Notes under the pieces: generated by a model
The model's input: only the letters and a program-made list of their open reading frames with translations
Databases searched by the model: none
What the model was told of the DNA's origin: nothing
Program-made: the position numbers and the translations under genes
Shown: in pieces, positions 9,148 through 16,995 of the stretch
Layout: each line of letters starts with the position of its first letter
How positions within the stretch are numbered: position 1 is the first letter of the stretch
DNA from: Clostridia bacterium
GTDB taxonomy: Bacteria; Bacillota; Clostridia; Christensenellales; Borkfalkiaceae
NCBI GenBank assembly: GCA_017468085.1
Contig: JAFUJR010000006.1
Coordinates: forward strand, 1-64,000
Length of the DNA stretch: 64,000 bases
Reading direction: 5' to 3'

Positions 9148-10542
9148 ATGAAAAAAGATAGGTTTTTTACGGCTGTATACTGTCCGCCGTATCCCCCCAA
9201 GGGAAAATATCCCAACCGCATCACGGAAGAGGTGTATCAAATTTTAAAAGGCGTGGGTATTGACCATATTTTCGGGCATTTTGAGGATGATTACGGTTGG
9301 AATTATCTCACCGATTCTATGGATATTTGCGATAAATTGGGTTTGACGTATTTCCCGCGCTTGCGCATTTACGAGCAGTATTTGGCGATTACGGGCGGTT
9401 ATCACGTGAAGGACGGCGTTACTTATGCCGGCAGAACGGATGAGGAAAAAGCGGCAATCGGCGCGGAGTTTTTGCGGCAGGTGGATAGCCTTAGTAGTCA
9501 TTCCAGCTTTGGCGGTATCTATTTCGGCGACGAAAGCGCGTACGGTGCAATCGAGGGGATCGCGGCGGCGCAAAAGCTCTTTTTGGAGAAATATCCCGAC
9601 AAGGAATTCCATTACAATAACTTGAATTATTGTTTCGCCGACGAGCATTTATTCGGTGGCAAAAATGCCGAGGGCTATCACGTGCTGACGGGCGATTTAG
9701 AATGCAAATCGGAAAACCGTTTCAACCGCTACCGTTATCTTATTGATAAATACGTGGACGTTGTTCAGCCCGAATATTTGACGACGGATTTTTATCCGTT
9801 TGGCTGGGCTTGGCGTCATATTCCCTCGTCGGTACACCGTGGCATGTACGAGCTGAACTCGATTTTTGCCGATTATAAAAAGAAAAATAAGGGTATGAAA
9901 TCCTACCAATATATACAAGTCGGCTATTGGGACGACGAGGTGCGTATGAATACGCGCGCAGAAATGGCGTTGCAGATGAATATCACAATCGCCTACGGAC
10001 ACGAGGGTTTTGCGTTCTTCCCCGGCGTCTTCCCCAACGATTTCTTGGACGATCCACCCTCGCAGTGGGAATACGGAAAGGGGGGTATTTGCGGGCTTGT
10101 GGACGCGTACGGCAACCCGACGATGTACGCGGATTTTGTAAAAGAGATTTTGCAGGACTTGCAAGCGTTTGCGCCGATAATGCTCGACAGCGAATTTTTG
10201 GGCGTTGCGACGGTTGGGGAATATCACAACGGTTTCGACGGCGTAGATATCAGCGTTTTGGCGGATAACGACGCACTCTATACGGGGTGGTTGCCCGAGT
10301 GGGGTCGCTATGAGGGCGAATTGCCTGAAATTATGACGGACACGCAACTTTTCATCGGCGTATTTAAGCAGAAAGACGGCAGAAAAGCATATTTTGTTGT
10401 GAATAATTCAACGCTCATCAAGGCAAACGCGACGGTGCGATTACAGGGCGTTCATAAAATAATCCAATCGGGCGTACAAATGGAAAAGAATGGCGAAGTT
10501 TCCGTGCGTATTCCCGCAGGTGAAAGTATTTTAATTTATTAA
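9148..10542 (+). CDS. Putative TIM-barrel glycoside hydrolase
   Basis: 464 residues with no signal peptide, so probably cytoplasmic. The order of motifs fits a glycosidase barrel with a C-terminal beta-sandwich: an early GHFEDDYGWN strand, then GGIYFGDESAYG with an acidic pair as a possible catalytic acid, QPEYLTTDFYPFGW, and GYWDDEV. The last 70 residues are strand-rich and end in PAGESILIY, a typical closing domain of such enzymes. I cannot assign a numbered GH family. It lies three bases plus a ribosome site ahead of a GH38 alpha-mannosidase and a GH20 enzyme, so a role in intracellular breakdown of imported oligosaccharides is likely. Confidence 0.6.
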   Translation: MKKDRFFTAVYCPPYPPKGKYPNRITEEVYQILKGVGIDHIFGHFEDDYGWNYLTDSMDICDKLGLTYFPRLRIYEQYLAITGGYHVKDGVTYAGRTDEEKAAIGAEFLRQVDSLSSHSSFGGIYFGDESAYGAIEGIAAAQKLFLEKYPDKEFHYNNLNYCFADEHLFGGKNAEGYHVLTGDLECKSENRFNRYRYLIDKYVDVVQPEYLTTDFYPFGWAWRHIPSSVHRGMYELNSIFADYKKKNKGMKSYQYIQVGYWDDEVRMNTRAEMALQMNITIAYGHEGFAFFPGVFPNDFLDDPPSQWEYGKGGICGLVDAYGNPTMYADFVKEILQDLQAFAPIMLDSEFLGVATVGEYHNGFDGVDISVLADNDALYTGWLPEWGRYEGELPEIMTDTQLFIGVFKQKDGRKAYFVVNNSTLIKANATVRLQGVHKIIQSGVQMEKNGEVSVRIPAGESILIY

Positions 10543-10554
10543 AGGGTGGGTATT

Positions 10555-12954
10555 ATGAAAAAACTGCACTTGATTTGTAACGCGCACATCGACCCCGTTT
10601 GGCAATGGACGTGGGACGAGGGTATTTCTTCGGCAATTGCAACTTTTCAATCGGCTGCGAATTTAGCGGACGAATTCGATTATATCTTTTGCCATAATGA
10701 AGCAATGCTTTACGAGGCAATCGAGGAAAGCGCCCCCGATTTGTTCGAGCGTATCAAGGTTTTGGTTAAGGAAGGTAAATGGAAAATCGTGGGCGGTTGG
10801 TATTTACAGCCCGATTGCAATATGCCCTCCGGTGAGACGTTCGTGCGGCAAATCAGCGTCGGTAAATCTTATTTTATGGAAAAATTCGGCGTAGAACCCA
10901 CGGTTGCGTACAATTTCGACGCATTTGGGCATAGCGTTGGGCTTCCGCAGATTTTGGTGAAAAACGGCTATAAGGGGTATATGGCTTGCCGTCCGAACAA
11001 ACAACAGTTCACCTACCCCGGCAGATTTTTCAAGTGGACGTCGCCCGACGGCAGTTCTATCGTCATGACCAACTGCGAATCTTACGGTACGTGGCTTGGC
11101 GAAGCGGTGAAAAAAATTAAGCGAGAAATAGAGGGTATTCCCATGTGGATGCTCGGCTCTGACGCAGGCGAAAAGGAAAGAAACGGCATGGAAGACGTGG
11201 ATTACTCTCTTTGGGGGGTGGGCAATCACGGCGGCGGTCCATCCCGTAAAGATTTGCGTGATATTGCCGAATTAAAGGTGGACGGCGTGGAAATTATGCA
11301 TAGTTCCCCCGACGCTTTGTTTGCCGACAATATCCACGTATCTGGCGAGGTGAAAACCTCGTTGGTTACTTGTATGCCCGGATGTTATTCATCTATGGCA
11401 AAGATAAAGCAAGGTTTTAGGAAGGCGGAAAATTTATTCTATAGCGCAGAAAAAATGCTCTCTGTTGCGCGCTTGAACGGCATTGAATTGGATACGTCGG
11501 ATATGAAGACGGCGGAAAAGAAAATTTTGTTTGCCTCTTTCCACGACATTCTTCCGGGCTCGTCCGTGGAAGAGGGGGAACGGGAGGGCCTTTGCGCGCT
11601 GTCTTTAGCGGAAAAGATTGCGCGCGACTATCGCACGAAGGTATTTTTGCGAATGACAATGGGACAAAAACGTGCTGAAGCGGGCGCCTTCCCCGTGTTC
11701 GTTTTCAATTATGCTCCTTATGAAATCACCGTGCCTATCGAGGCGGAGTTTATGCTCGAAAACCAAAACTGGAACGAGGAAATCCGTTATACGCCCCACG
11801 TATATTATCAGGGAGAGGAAATCCCTTGTCAGGTGTTAAAGGAAGAATCCACGCTGAATTTGGATTGGCGTAAAAAGGTCGTTTTTGAGGGAAAGCTGGC
11901 ACCCATGTCCTTAACGAGATTTGAAATTAAGGTAACACCCGTACCCAGAACGCCTATGTTCTCCCCTGCAAAAGAGTGTCGTATGGACGGAAAAATTTCC
12001 ATCGGCAAGCCCATTTTCGAGGTTTACGACGATACCGCGGACCCTTGGGGCATGAGCGCGAAAGAACTCAAAGCGATGGGCGAAAATCCCGTTCCTATGC
12101 GTGAAATGACGCCCGCCGAGGTGGCGGAATTCTGCGTATTTGATAAGGAAACTCCCGCGGAAAAAATTATTGAGGACGGCGCGCTTTTGTCCGTCTACGA
12201 AGGGCTTTACACCAACGGCAAAACCAATGCGGTTTTGCAGGTCAAAGAGTATAAAAACCATAATTATACGGACGTCAAAGCGATTGTGGAATTTGCGGAA
12301 AAGAACAAGCTTTTGCGCGTTAAAATTCCTATCCCCGAAGAATTTAAAGATGGCGTTGCCGTGGGCGACGGACCTTTCGCGTTTGAACAAAAACCGAACG
12401 CGGAATGCGTTTTCCAAAAGTGGTTTGGCGTGCAAAATGCGGACGGGGAAATTTTCTCCGTGCTCAACGACTGCATCTATGCCGGTAAAGTCGAGGACGG
12501 TTATATTCATCTTACTTTGCTCCGCGGTTCGGGATATTGTTTCCATCCCATTGCGAATTTGCAATTGTATCCTTATGACCGCTATTTGCCTCGAATTGAC
12601 GGGGGCAGGTACGCGTTCAATTTCAGAATTGTTTGCGGAAAAGTCAACGATATTTATCGCGCGGCAGAGCTTTTCAACCAGCCTCCGTATGCCGTAAACG
12701 TATTCCCTACGGGCGAAAGCGATAAGGATTTTGCCAAGGTTTCGCTGTTAGGAAACGTCGTTTTGACCAACTGCCACTTGAATGAAAAGGGCGAATACGT
12801 AGCGCGTGTTTACAATCCTTCGGGAAATGCGGAAAATTTCCGTTTGCAAATCGGGGACGTACACGTAGACGACGCGGCGGCGAAGGGCGAGGTCGTTTCT
12901 ATCGTCGTCAAAGACGGGCAAGGCAAAGTTTTACACGATAAAATGCCTACGTAA
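10555..12954 (+). CDS. Alpha-mannosidase, GH38
   Basis: 799 residues, no signal peptide. The family opening motif gives zinc ligands His11 and Asp13 in HIDPVWQW. The catalytic nucleophile region FDAFGHS gives Asp122. The order of GH38 N-terminal barrel, helical middle and long C-terminal beta domain is complete. Its length matches bacterial GH38 enzymes, which release alpha-linked mannose from oligosaccharides such as N-glycan fragments. The ATG at 10555 is preferred over the GTG at 10546 because AAAGGGTGG lies at the right distance upstream. It sits between the putative barrel glycosidase and the GH20 enzyme, and shares a theme with the GH130 phosphorylase at 41457. Confidence 0.93.
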   Translation: MKKLHLICNAHIDPVWQWTWDEGISSAIATFQSAANLADEFDYIFCHNEAMLYEAIEESAPDLFERIKVLVKEGKWKIVGGWYLQPDCNMPSGETFVRQISVGKSYFMEKFGVEPTVAYNFDAFGHSVGLPQILVKNGYKGYMACRPNKQQFTYPGRFFKWTSPDGSSIVMTNCESYGTWLGEAVKKIKREIEGIPMWMLGSDAGEKERNGMEDVDYSLWGVGNHGGGPSRKDLRDIAELKVDGVEIMHSSPDALFADNIHVSGEVKTSLVTCMPGCYSSMAKIKQGFRKAENLFYSAEKMLSVARLNGIELDTSDMKTAEKKILFASFHDILPGSSVEEGEREGLCALSLAEKIARDYRTKVFLRMTMGQKRAEAGAFPVFVFNYAPYEITVPIEAEFMLENQNWNEEIRYTPHVYYQGEEIPCQVLKEESTLNLDWRKKVVFEGKLAPMSLTRFEIKVTPVPRTPMFSPAKECRMDGKISIGKPIFEVYDDTADPWGMSAKELKAMGENPVPMREMTPAEVAEFCVFDKETPAEKIIEDGALLSVYEGLYTNGKTNAVLQVKEYKNHNYTDVKAIVEFAEKNKLLRVKIPIPEEFKDGVAVGDGPFAFEQKPNAECVFQKWFGVQNADGEIFSVLNDCIYAGKVEDGYIHLTLLRGSGYCFHPIANLQLYPYDRYLPRIDGGRYAFNFRIVCGKVNDIYRAAELFNQPPYAVNVFPTGESDKDFAKVSLLGNVVLTNCHLNEKGEYVARVYNPSGNAENFRLQIGDVHVDDAAAKGEVVSIVVKDGQGKVLHDKMPT

Positions 12955-12965
12955 AGGTGAAGAGA

Positions 12966-14573
12966 ATGGGCAAAAAAATCATTTCGTTTATGCTGGATTG
13001 TTCGCGAAATGCTATTCCTAATAAAGCGTTTTTAAAAAAATGGATTGACATACTTGCCGACTGTGGGTATAACGAATTACAACTCTACACAGAAGATACT
13101 TTTCAAGTGAAAAACGAGCCTTACTTCGGTTATTTGAGGGGTGGATTTTCTGTTGCGGATATCAAAGAAATCGATGCGTACTGCCAAAGTAAGGGGATAG
13201 AGCTTGTTCCTTGTATAGAGGTTTTGGCGCATCTTGAACGGATTTTTCGTTGGCAAGATTATGCAAAAATTCACGATACCGGCGACGTGTTATTGGTAGA
13301 TGAAGAACGCACTTACGAGTTTTTAGACCATATTTTTGCGACGGTTTCCAAGGCTTTTTCGTCCAAAAAAATCAATCTCGGTTTAGATGAAACTATGCTG
13401 TTGGGGCAGGGCAGATATTTAATGAAACACGGATACGAGGATAAATCGAGTATCTTTTTTCGGCATCTCGGCAAAGTAAAAACGCTGACGGATAAATACG
13501 GTTTTCATCCGATGATGTGGTCGGATATGTTTTTTCGTTTGGATAATCAGGGAGAATATACGTTAAGCGAGCCAAAGCTCACCCCGCAAACGGTAAAAAA
13601 GAAACCGCAAGGAATCGATTTGGTGTATTGGGATTATAATATCCGTTCCCCTAAGGTGTATCGCGATATGATCCGCTCCCACAAAAAATTCGGTAAAATG
13701 CCCCGTTGGGCAGGCGCGTGTTGGTCGTTTGTCGGTATGCTCCCGCACAACGATTACGCGGAGGAAGCGCTCAAAGTCGCCTTTCCAATTATGTTAGAGG
13801 AGGGGGTTGAGGAGTTTATGCTGACTTGGTGGGGGGATGACGGCGCGGAATGTTCCAAACTGTCCAATCTGCCCATTGTTTACGCGTTTGCGAAAATGGC
13901 GCAAGGGGAAACGGATTTTGAGAAGATAAAGCGTGGGTTTGCGGAAAAATACGCCGTCGATTGGGAAGCCTTTAATCAGATTATTTTGCCAAATCGCATT
14001 GACAACCAACCTTTGGACGTATATAATCCCGCGAAATATATGTTATATAACGACTATTTTTCGGGGATATTCGACAGTACCGTGGCGGTAGGCGTTGCGG
14101 AAAAATACGCCGAATACGAAAGCCGTTTAAACGGTCTTTCCACCCATAGAGAATACGGGTATTTCTTTGATTGCGCGGCAAAATTATGCGCGGTCTTAAA
14201 AGAAAAATACTCGCTCGGCGTGGAAACCAGAGCGCTTTACCAAGCCGGAGATAAGGAAAAAATGAGAGCGCTGTTGTCGCGCTATGACAAAGTTCTTTCT
14301 GCAATACAAATTTTTTATCAAGCCTATAAAAGGCAATGGTTAACGGAAAATACCGATTGCGGATTGGAGGTACAGGCGGCGAGGATCGGCGGTTTGATGC
14401 AGCGTACCAAGGATTGTAAGGAACGTTTGCAAGCATGGATAGCAAGCGACGTAGACGAAATTTCGCAGTTAAAGGATGAAATTCTTGATTTTGGCGGTGA
14501 AAGACCGAACGAAGGAAAGGGTTTGGCGGTTGTTTACAATTCTTATAAAGGCAATTTTTCGGTAAATTATTGA
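12966..14573 (+). CDS. Glycoside hydrolase family 20-like (beta-N-acetylhexosaminidase-like)
   Basis: 535 residues, no signal peptide. The barrel starts at once (IISFMLDCSRNAIP), with ELQLYTEDTF, then VPCIEVLAHLERI. The D-E catalytic pair characteristic of GH20 appears as LGLDET (Asp141-Glu142). WWGDDGAECS later matches the family's tryptophan-rich substrate-binding end. It would cleave terminal GlcNAc or GalNAc in the cytoplasm. The usual N-terminal GH20b domain is absent, and the C-terminal 200 residues are helical. The ATG at 12966 follows AAAGGTGA; the GTG at 12957 is too close to that site. It is the last gene of the 9148-14573 group and is followed by a strong terminator. Confidence 0.78.
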   Translation: MGKKIISFMLDCSRNAIPNKAFLKKWIDILADCGYNELQLYTEDTFQVKNEPYFGYLRGGFSVADIKEIDAYCQSKGIELVPCIEVLAHLERIFRWQDYAKIHDTGDVLLVDEERTYEFLDHIFATVSKAFSSKKINLGLDETMLLGQGRYLMKHGYEDKSSIFFRHLGKVKTLTDKYGFHPMMWSDMFFRLDNQGEYTLSEPKLTPQTVKKKPQGIDLVYWDYNIRSPKVYRDMIRSHKKFGKMPRWAGACWSFVGMLPHNDYAEEALKVAFPIMLEEGVEEFMLTWWGDDGAECSKLSNLPIVYAFAKMAQGETDFEKIKRGFAEKYAVDWEAFNQIILPNRIDNQPLDVYNPAKYMLYNDYFSGIFDSTVAVGVAEKYAEYESRLNGLSTHREYGYFFDCAAKLCAVLKEKYSLGVETRALYQAGDKEKMRALLSRYDKVLSAIQIFYQAYKRQWLTENTDCGLEVQAARIGGLMQRTKDCKERLQAWIASDVDEISQLKDEILDFGGERPNEGKGLAVVYNSYKGNFSVNY

Positions 14574-14637
14574 GTATGGTACGGCAGATAAAATGGATAT
14601 GCAAATAAGCGGACTTATCCCGACTTACAAAAAACAA

Positions 14638-14673
14638 CGACGTGGTTTGTAAAAAACCGCGTCGATTTTTTTT
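14638..14673 (+). terminator. Rho-independent terminator of the glycosidase operon
   Basis: Stem CGACGTGGTTT (14638-14648) with AAACCGCGTCG (14654-14664), one wobble pair, followed by a run of eight T at 14666-14673. Confidence 0.88.
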
Positions 14674-14743
14674 GCCGTTTTGCTGAGTGTGAAAAGACGC
14701 TTGTATTTGATAAACAAGTTGAAAAATTGTTGTAGGAATTTTT

Positions 14744-14878
14744 GTGAGCGTAAAATATTTTTCCGTATATCAACGGGAAATATATTCGGGCTATTATTCT
14801 TTTGTAGTGCAAGCAAACGCGAATATCAAATCGATATTTAAGAGGATGAAAAAAGAGGAGCAAGAAAAGGAACGGTAG
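14744..14878 (+). CDS. Possible small protein, 44 residues
   Basis: An open frame starting GTG, with AGGA seven bases upstream, and ending TAG. The frame is open back to 14723. The product would have a Tyr-rich first half and a highly charged C-terminus (RMKKEEQEKER). Codon choice resembles that of neighbouring genes. It lies between two terminators, which is why I list it. I recognise no family, and it could equally be the decayed end of a longer gene. Confidence 0.28.
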   Translation: MSVKYFSVYQREIYSGYYSFVVQANANIKSIFKRMKKEEQEKER

Positions 14879-14980
14879 CTCACGCTTATCGGTAAGGGAA
14901 AGCGCCAATAATTAAAATTTCGACGGGCATACGCGTGGTGAAAGAGTAGGCGTGCGGTTTATATTTGTTGCGCATATTTA

Positions 14981-15017
14981 AGGAGTTTCTTTGGGAAAAG
15001 AAACTTCTTAGTTTTTG
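14981..15017 (+). terminator. Second terminator, upstream of veg
   Basis: AGGAGTTTCTT (14981-14991) pairs with AAGAAACTTCT (14998-15008) with one wobble, followed by TAGTTTTTG. It must end a transcript starting between 14674 and 14980, or act as backup to the first terminator. Confidence 0.65.
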
Positions 15018-15090
15018 ACTATTTGTCTGCTTTTTATAAAAAAATACCAAAAAATTTTTCGTTTTTTCGTTAGAAATAATTTTTTTAAAG

Positions 15091-15099
15091 TGGTATAAT
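15091..15099 (+). promoter_or_regulatory. Extended -10 promoter of veg
   Basis: TGGTATAAT gives a perfect -10 hexamer (15094-15099) with the TG extension. No good -35 is seen 17 bases upstream (TAGAAA), as is usual for extended -10 promoters. The predicted start is about 15106, giving a leader of about 25 bases. Confidence 0.65.
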
Positions 15100-15130
15100 A
15101 GAGGTAAGAACGGATAGGTTGGTTAAGATA

Positions 15131-15394
15131 ATGCAACAAACAAACTACATAAAATATGCAAACATTGAGGAATTGAAAAAACAGGTAAAAACGTTTTACG
15201 AGAAAGGAAAAAATCTTATAGTGCACACTCGAAAGACGCGGAAAACAGACGTGGAGTACAGCGTCAGCATCGAGGGGATTTATCCTAAATTTTTCACTGT
15301 AAAAAGCCACTCGCTCAACGTGATGTTTACCATACAATACGTTGACGTTTTAACGGGGAATATATCCATAGAAGAAGAAAAGGAAGGCGATTAG
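15131..15394 (+). CDS. veg: Veg family protein
   Basis: 87 residues from ATG 15131. The layout matches Veg/DUF1021: an N-terminal helix (IEELKKQV), a basic central strand (IVHTRKTRKT), an EGIYPKFFTV segment equivalent to the TYPSVF region of Bacillus Veg, and a closing Y-V-D-V-L-T-G strand. Veg is a small conserved Bacillota protein linked in Bacillus subtilis to biofilm gene control. Its biochemical action is not settled. The upstream in-frame TTG at 15119 is disfavoured because the homologous region starts later. The gene has its own promoter, and its stop codon lies inside a terminator shared with the convergent gene. Confidence 0.82.
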   Translation: MQQTNYIKYANIEELKKQVKTFYEKGKNLIVHTRKTRKTDVEYSVSIEGIYPKFFTVKSHSLNVMFTIQYVDVLTGNISIEEEKEGD

Positions 15395-15410
15395 CCTTCC
15401 TTTTTCTTTT
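15378..15410. terminator. Bidirectional terminator between veg and the convergent small gene
   Basis: AAAAGGAAGGC (15378-15388) pairs with GCCTTCCTTTT (15394-15404) and is followed by TTTTTCTTTT. On the minus strand the same hairpin is followed by a T-rich tract, so it can end both converging transcripts. The veg stop codon is in the loop. Confidence 0.85.
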
Positions 15411-15657
15411 ACTTAAAATATTCGCTAGTGTCCGTCGTGGCGTTGATTTGCTTTTTTACGTGAACTAAAATCGAGCCGTCGTCTTGTACCGTTTCGTCAA
15501 GAATAACGAATTTCGTACGCGAGTTTTCCATGGAAACCTTATATCTTGTCAACTCTTGACGGTTTGCATGGATCGCTTCGTTTTTCGTCAATCCCAATTC
15601 GGGCTTTTGCGAAAATACCAACGTTTGCGAGATGCACCCGGATTTCACTCTTTTCAT
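15409..15657 (-). CDS. Small protein of unknown function, 82 residues
   Basis: The start is the ATG at 15657, because AAAAGGAGGTG lies seven bases upstream on the minus strand. The longer frame back to 15729 has no such site. The product begins MKRVKSGCISQTLVFSQKPE, has no signal peptide or membrane segment, and ends in a strand-rich part (VQDDGSILVHVKKQIN). I do not recognise the family. It has its own promoter (15800-15828) and an unusually long leader of about 135 bases. It converges on veg, so it may be a housekeeping gene. Confidence 0.75.
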   Translation of the reverse strand: MKRVKSGCISQTLVFSQKPELGLTKNEAIHANRQELTRYKVSMENSRTKFVILDETVQDDGSILVHVKKQINATTDTSEYFK

Positions 15658-15799
15658 AACACACCTCCTTTTCAGCGCGCCGCGAACGGTAGATGCGGGG
15701 GCCTTATTTACAGAGAGATGATTACGCATTGTTTGACGGCGTTTCTACCGTTTGACGCCTTGCCGAATACGCTCCCATGACAATTTAAATTGTAGATAA

Positions 15800-15828
15800 A
15801 TTATAACACAATTTAAAAAAGAAATCAA
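15800..15828 (-). promoter_or_regulatory. Sigma-A promoter of the 82-residue gene
   Basis: On the minus strand TTGATT (15828-15823) is followed after exactly 17 bases by TATAAT (15805-15800). The start should fall near 15793, leaving a leader of about 135 bases. Confidence 0.75.
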
Positions 15829-15888
15829 ACGAGTTTTGAAAAAATTATAATAAAATTATTCGCAATATAAAAACTTGTTAAAAGGGAG

Positions 15889-15908
15889 GGGCAGGTGTGC
15901 GTTGAATT
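15889..15908 (+). repeat. Dispersed 20-base repeat, copy 1
   Basis: GGGCAGGTGTGCGTTGAATT. Copy 2 lies inverted at 62146-62165 and differs at one base. The half-motif GCGTTGAATT recurs at 15931-15940, preceded by GTAC. Confidence 0.55.
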
Positions 15909-16042
15909 TTAAAAGCCCCCACCCATGTACGCGTTGAATTTATTGGGGAAATCCCGTTAAAATCCACGAATTGCAAGGGCGGGGCTATCTTGATTCCGTT
16001 TTGCAAAAGCAATATTTTTAACGGATAGCGCAAAAAAGGGGC

Positions 16043-16867
16043 TTATCGTTTTTGGCAGGATTTTTTATATTCCATCGCCGTCATACCCGTGATGGCTTTA
16101 AATTTTCGACTGAAATAGTTGAGGTCGGAAAAGCCTACGCGGAGGGCGATTTCCTTGATGGGAACTTCTTCTTTTTCAAGGAGCGCTTTTGCATTTTGTA
16201 TTCGCGTTTCATTGATACATTCCACAACGCTTTTTTGGGCGTATTCTTTGAAGAAATGAGAAAAATAGGATACGCTCATATTAAAGTGTGCGGCAAGCTC
16301 AGGCACGGAAATATTTTCCGTGTAATTTTTTTCGATGTAATCGATGATGTGGTGGAAAGTATCCAACCGTTTGAATTGTTTTTTATAGTGTTCTTCGTCC
16401 AACACGTTTTTCACGTATCGCGCCGTCAATATGCCGAAAAATTCGTAGGCGAGTTTTTTATATTCGACAATGCTTTGAATGGTGCGCGGCTTCGAATATA
16501 CGGCAATCATCTCGTCCAATATTTTGGTGCAATCCTCGTCTACGATGACGTTTTGGAAGAGGGCGCACTCGTTGCCGATCAAGTTGTGGAAAAAGGTCGG
16601 ATCGAATTGAAAACAGTAAAATTCGGATTCGATTTGCGAAATGATACCCGTGTGCAATTCGTTGCCGTTAATAAGCACAATGGTGCCTTTGCGTACCTCG
16701 TGATGTTCCAAATTGCAGCCGGTTACGGCTTTGCCTTTGGTAAAATAAAGCAGTTCTAACGCTTCGTGCCAATGTATGCGCCCCATTGAAGAATGGCGGA
16801 CGAATTTTCGAATATAGATGGGGTTCTTTTTTAGGAAAAGCGGCTCGTATTCGTAATAAGTATCCAT
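16043..16867 (-). CDS. AraC family transcriptional regulator
   Basis: 274 residues. An N-terminal cupin-like sugar-sensing domain (about 1-150, with HWHEALELLYFTKG and the NGNELHTG turn) is followed by two helix-turn-helix units near 170-270. Motifs are ISVPELAAHFNMSVSYFSHFF and IKEIALRVGFSDLNYFSRKF. These match AraC/XylS regulators of sugar genes. GGAG precedes the ATG. It is transcribed divergently from the Gfo/Idh gene, and the 128 bases between them contain two palindromes that overlap the rightward promoter. Control of that gene is inferred. The inducer is not known. Confidence 0.92.
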   Translation of the reverse strand: MDTYYEYEPLFLKKNPIYIRKFVRHSSMGRIHWHEALELLYFTKGKAVTGCNLEHHEVRKGTIVLINGNELHTGIISQIESEFYCFQFDPTFFHNLIGNECALFQNVIVDEDCTKILDEMIAVYSKPRTIQSIVEYKKLAYEFFGILTARYVKNVLDEEHYKKQFKRLDTFHHIIDYIEKNYTENISVPELAAHFNMSVSYFSHFFKEYAQKSVVECINETRIQNAKALLEKEEVPIKEIALRVGFSDLNYFSRKFKAITGMTAMEYKKSCQKR

Positions 16868-16903
16868 AAACGTCTCCTTGATAAATTCACAAAAAGAAAG
16901 CAG

Positions 16904-16940
16904 AATTGTGCTACAATTTTACTTACTATCATGATATAAT
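16904..16940 (+). promoter_or_regulatory. Divergent control region: palindromes and extended -10
   Basis: ATGATATAAT gives a TG-extended -10 (TATAAT 16935-16940) for the Gfo/Idh gene. Two palindromes overlap the promoter: AATTGT-GCT-ACAATT (16904-16918) around the -35 position, and TATCATGATA (16927-16936) across the -10. The 10-mer TGCTACAATT inside the first is also present in the other AraC-linked intergenic region at 51203-51212. Confidence 0.5.
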
Positions 16941-16995
16941 AAAAATGTAATAAAGTCAAGAAAAAATGAGCGAAGTTAAGGAGAAAACAAAAAAA

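Larger units (their letters stand above)
14574..15130. other. 557-base region with two terminators and a possible small gene
   Basis: This gap holds a strong terminator (14638-14673) for the GH20 operon, a second, independent terminator (14981-15017), and the extended -10 promoter of veg (15091-15099). Between the two terminators is a 44-codon open frame (14744-14878). The minus-strand frames across 14615-14908 lack ribosome sites and look random. A second terminator with no annotated gene before it implies a short transcription unit here. Confidence 0.5.
15658..16042. other. Intergenic region: leader, promoter and short repeats
   Basis: The 15658-15793 part is the predicted leader of the 82-residue gene. 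It contains ACGGTAGA (15686-15693) and its exact complement TCTACCGT (15744-15751). The 15830-16042 part, downstream of the AraC gene, contains three copies of a GCGTTGAATT-type motif if the related 62 kb copy is counted (see repeats). No convincing coding frame is present. Confidence 0.5.

Noticed and set aside
14615-14908. 97-codon minus-strand frame in the gap before veg
   Set aside because: Crosses the terminator hairpin, lacks a ribosome site and has no recognisable pattern.
15658-15729. Longer N-terminus for the 82-residue minus-strand protein
   Set aside because: The extra codons lie in the leader, and AAAAGGAGGTG is placed exactly for the ATG at 15657.
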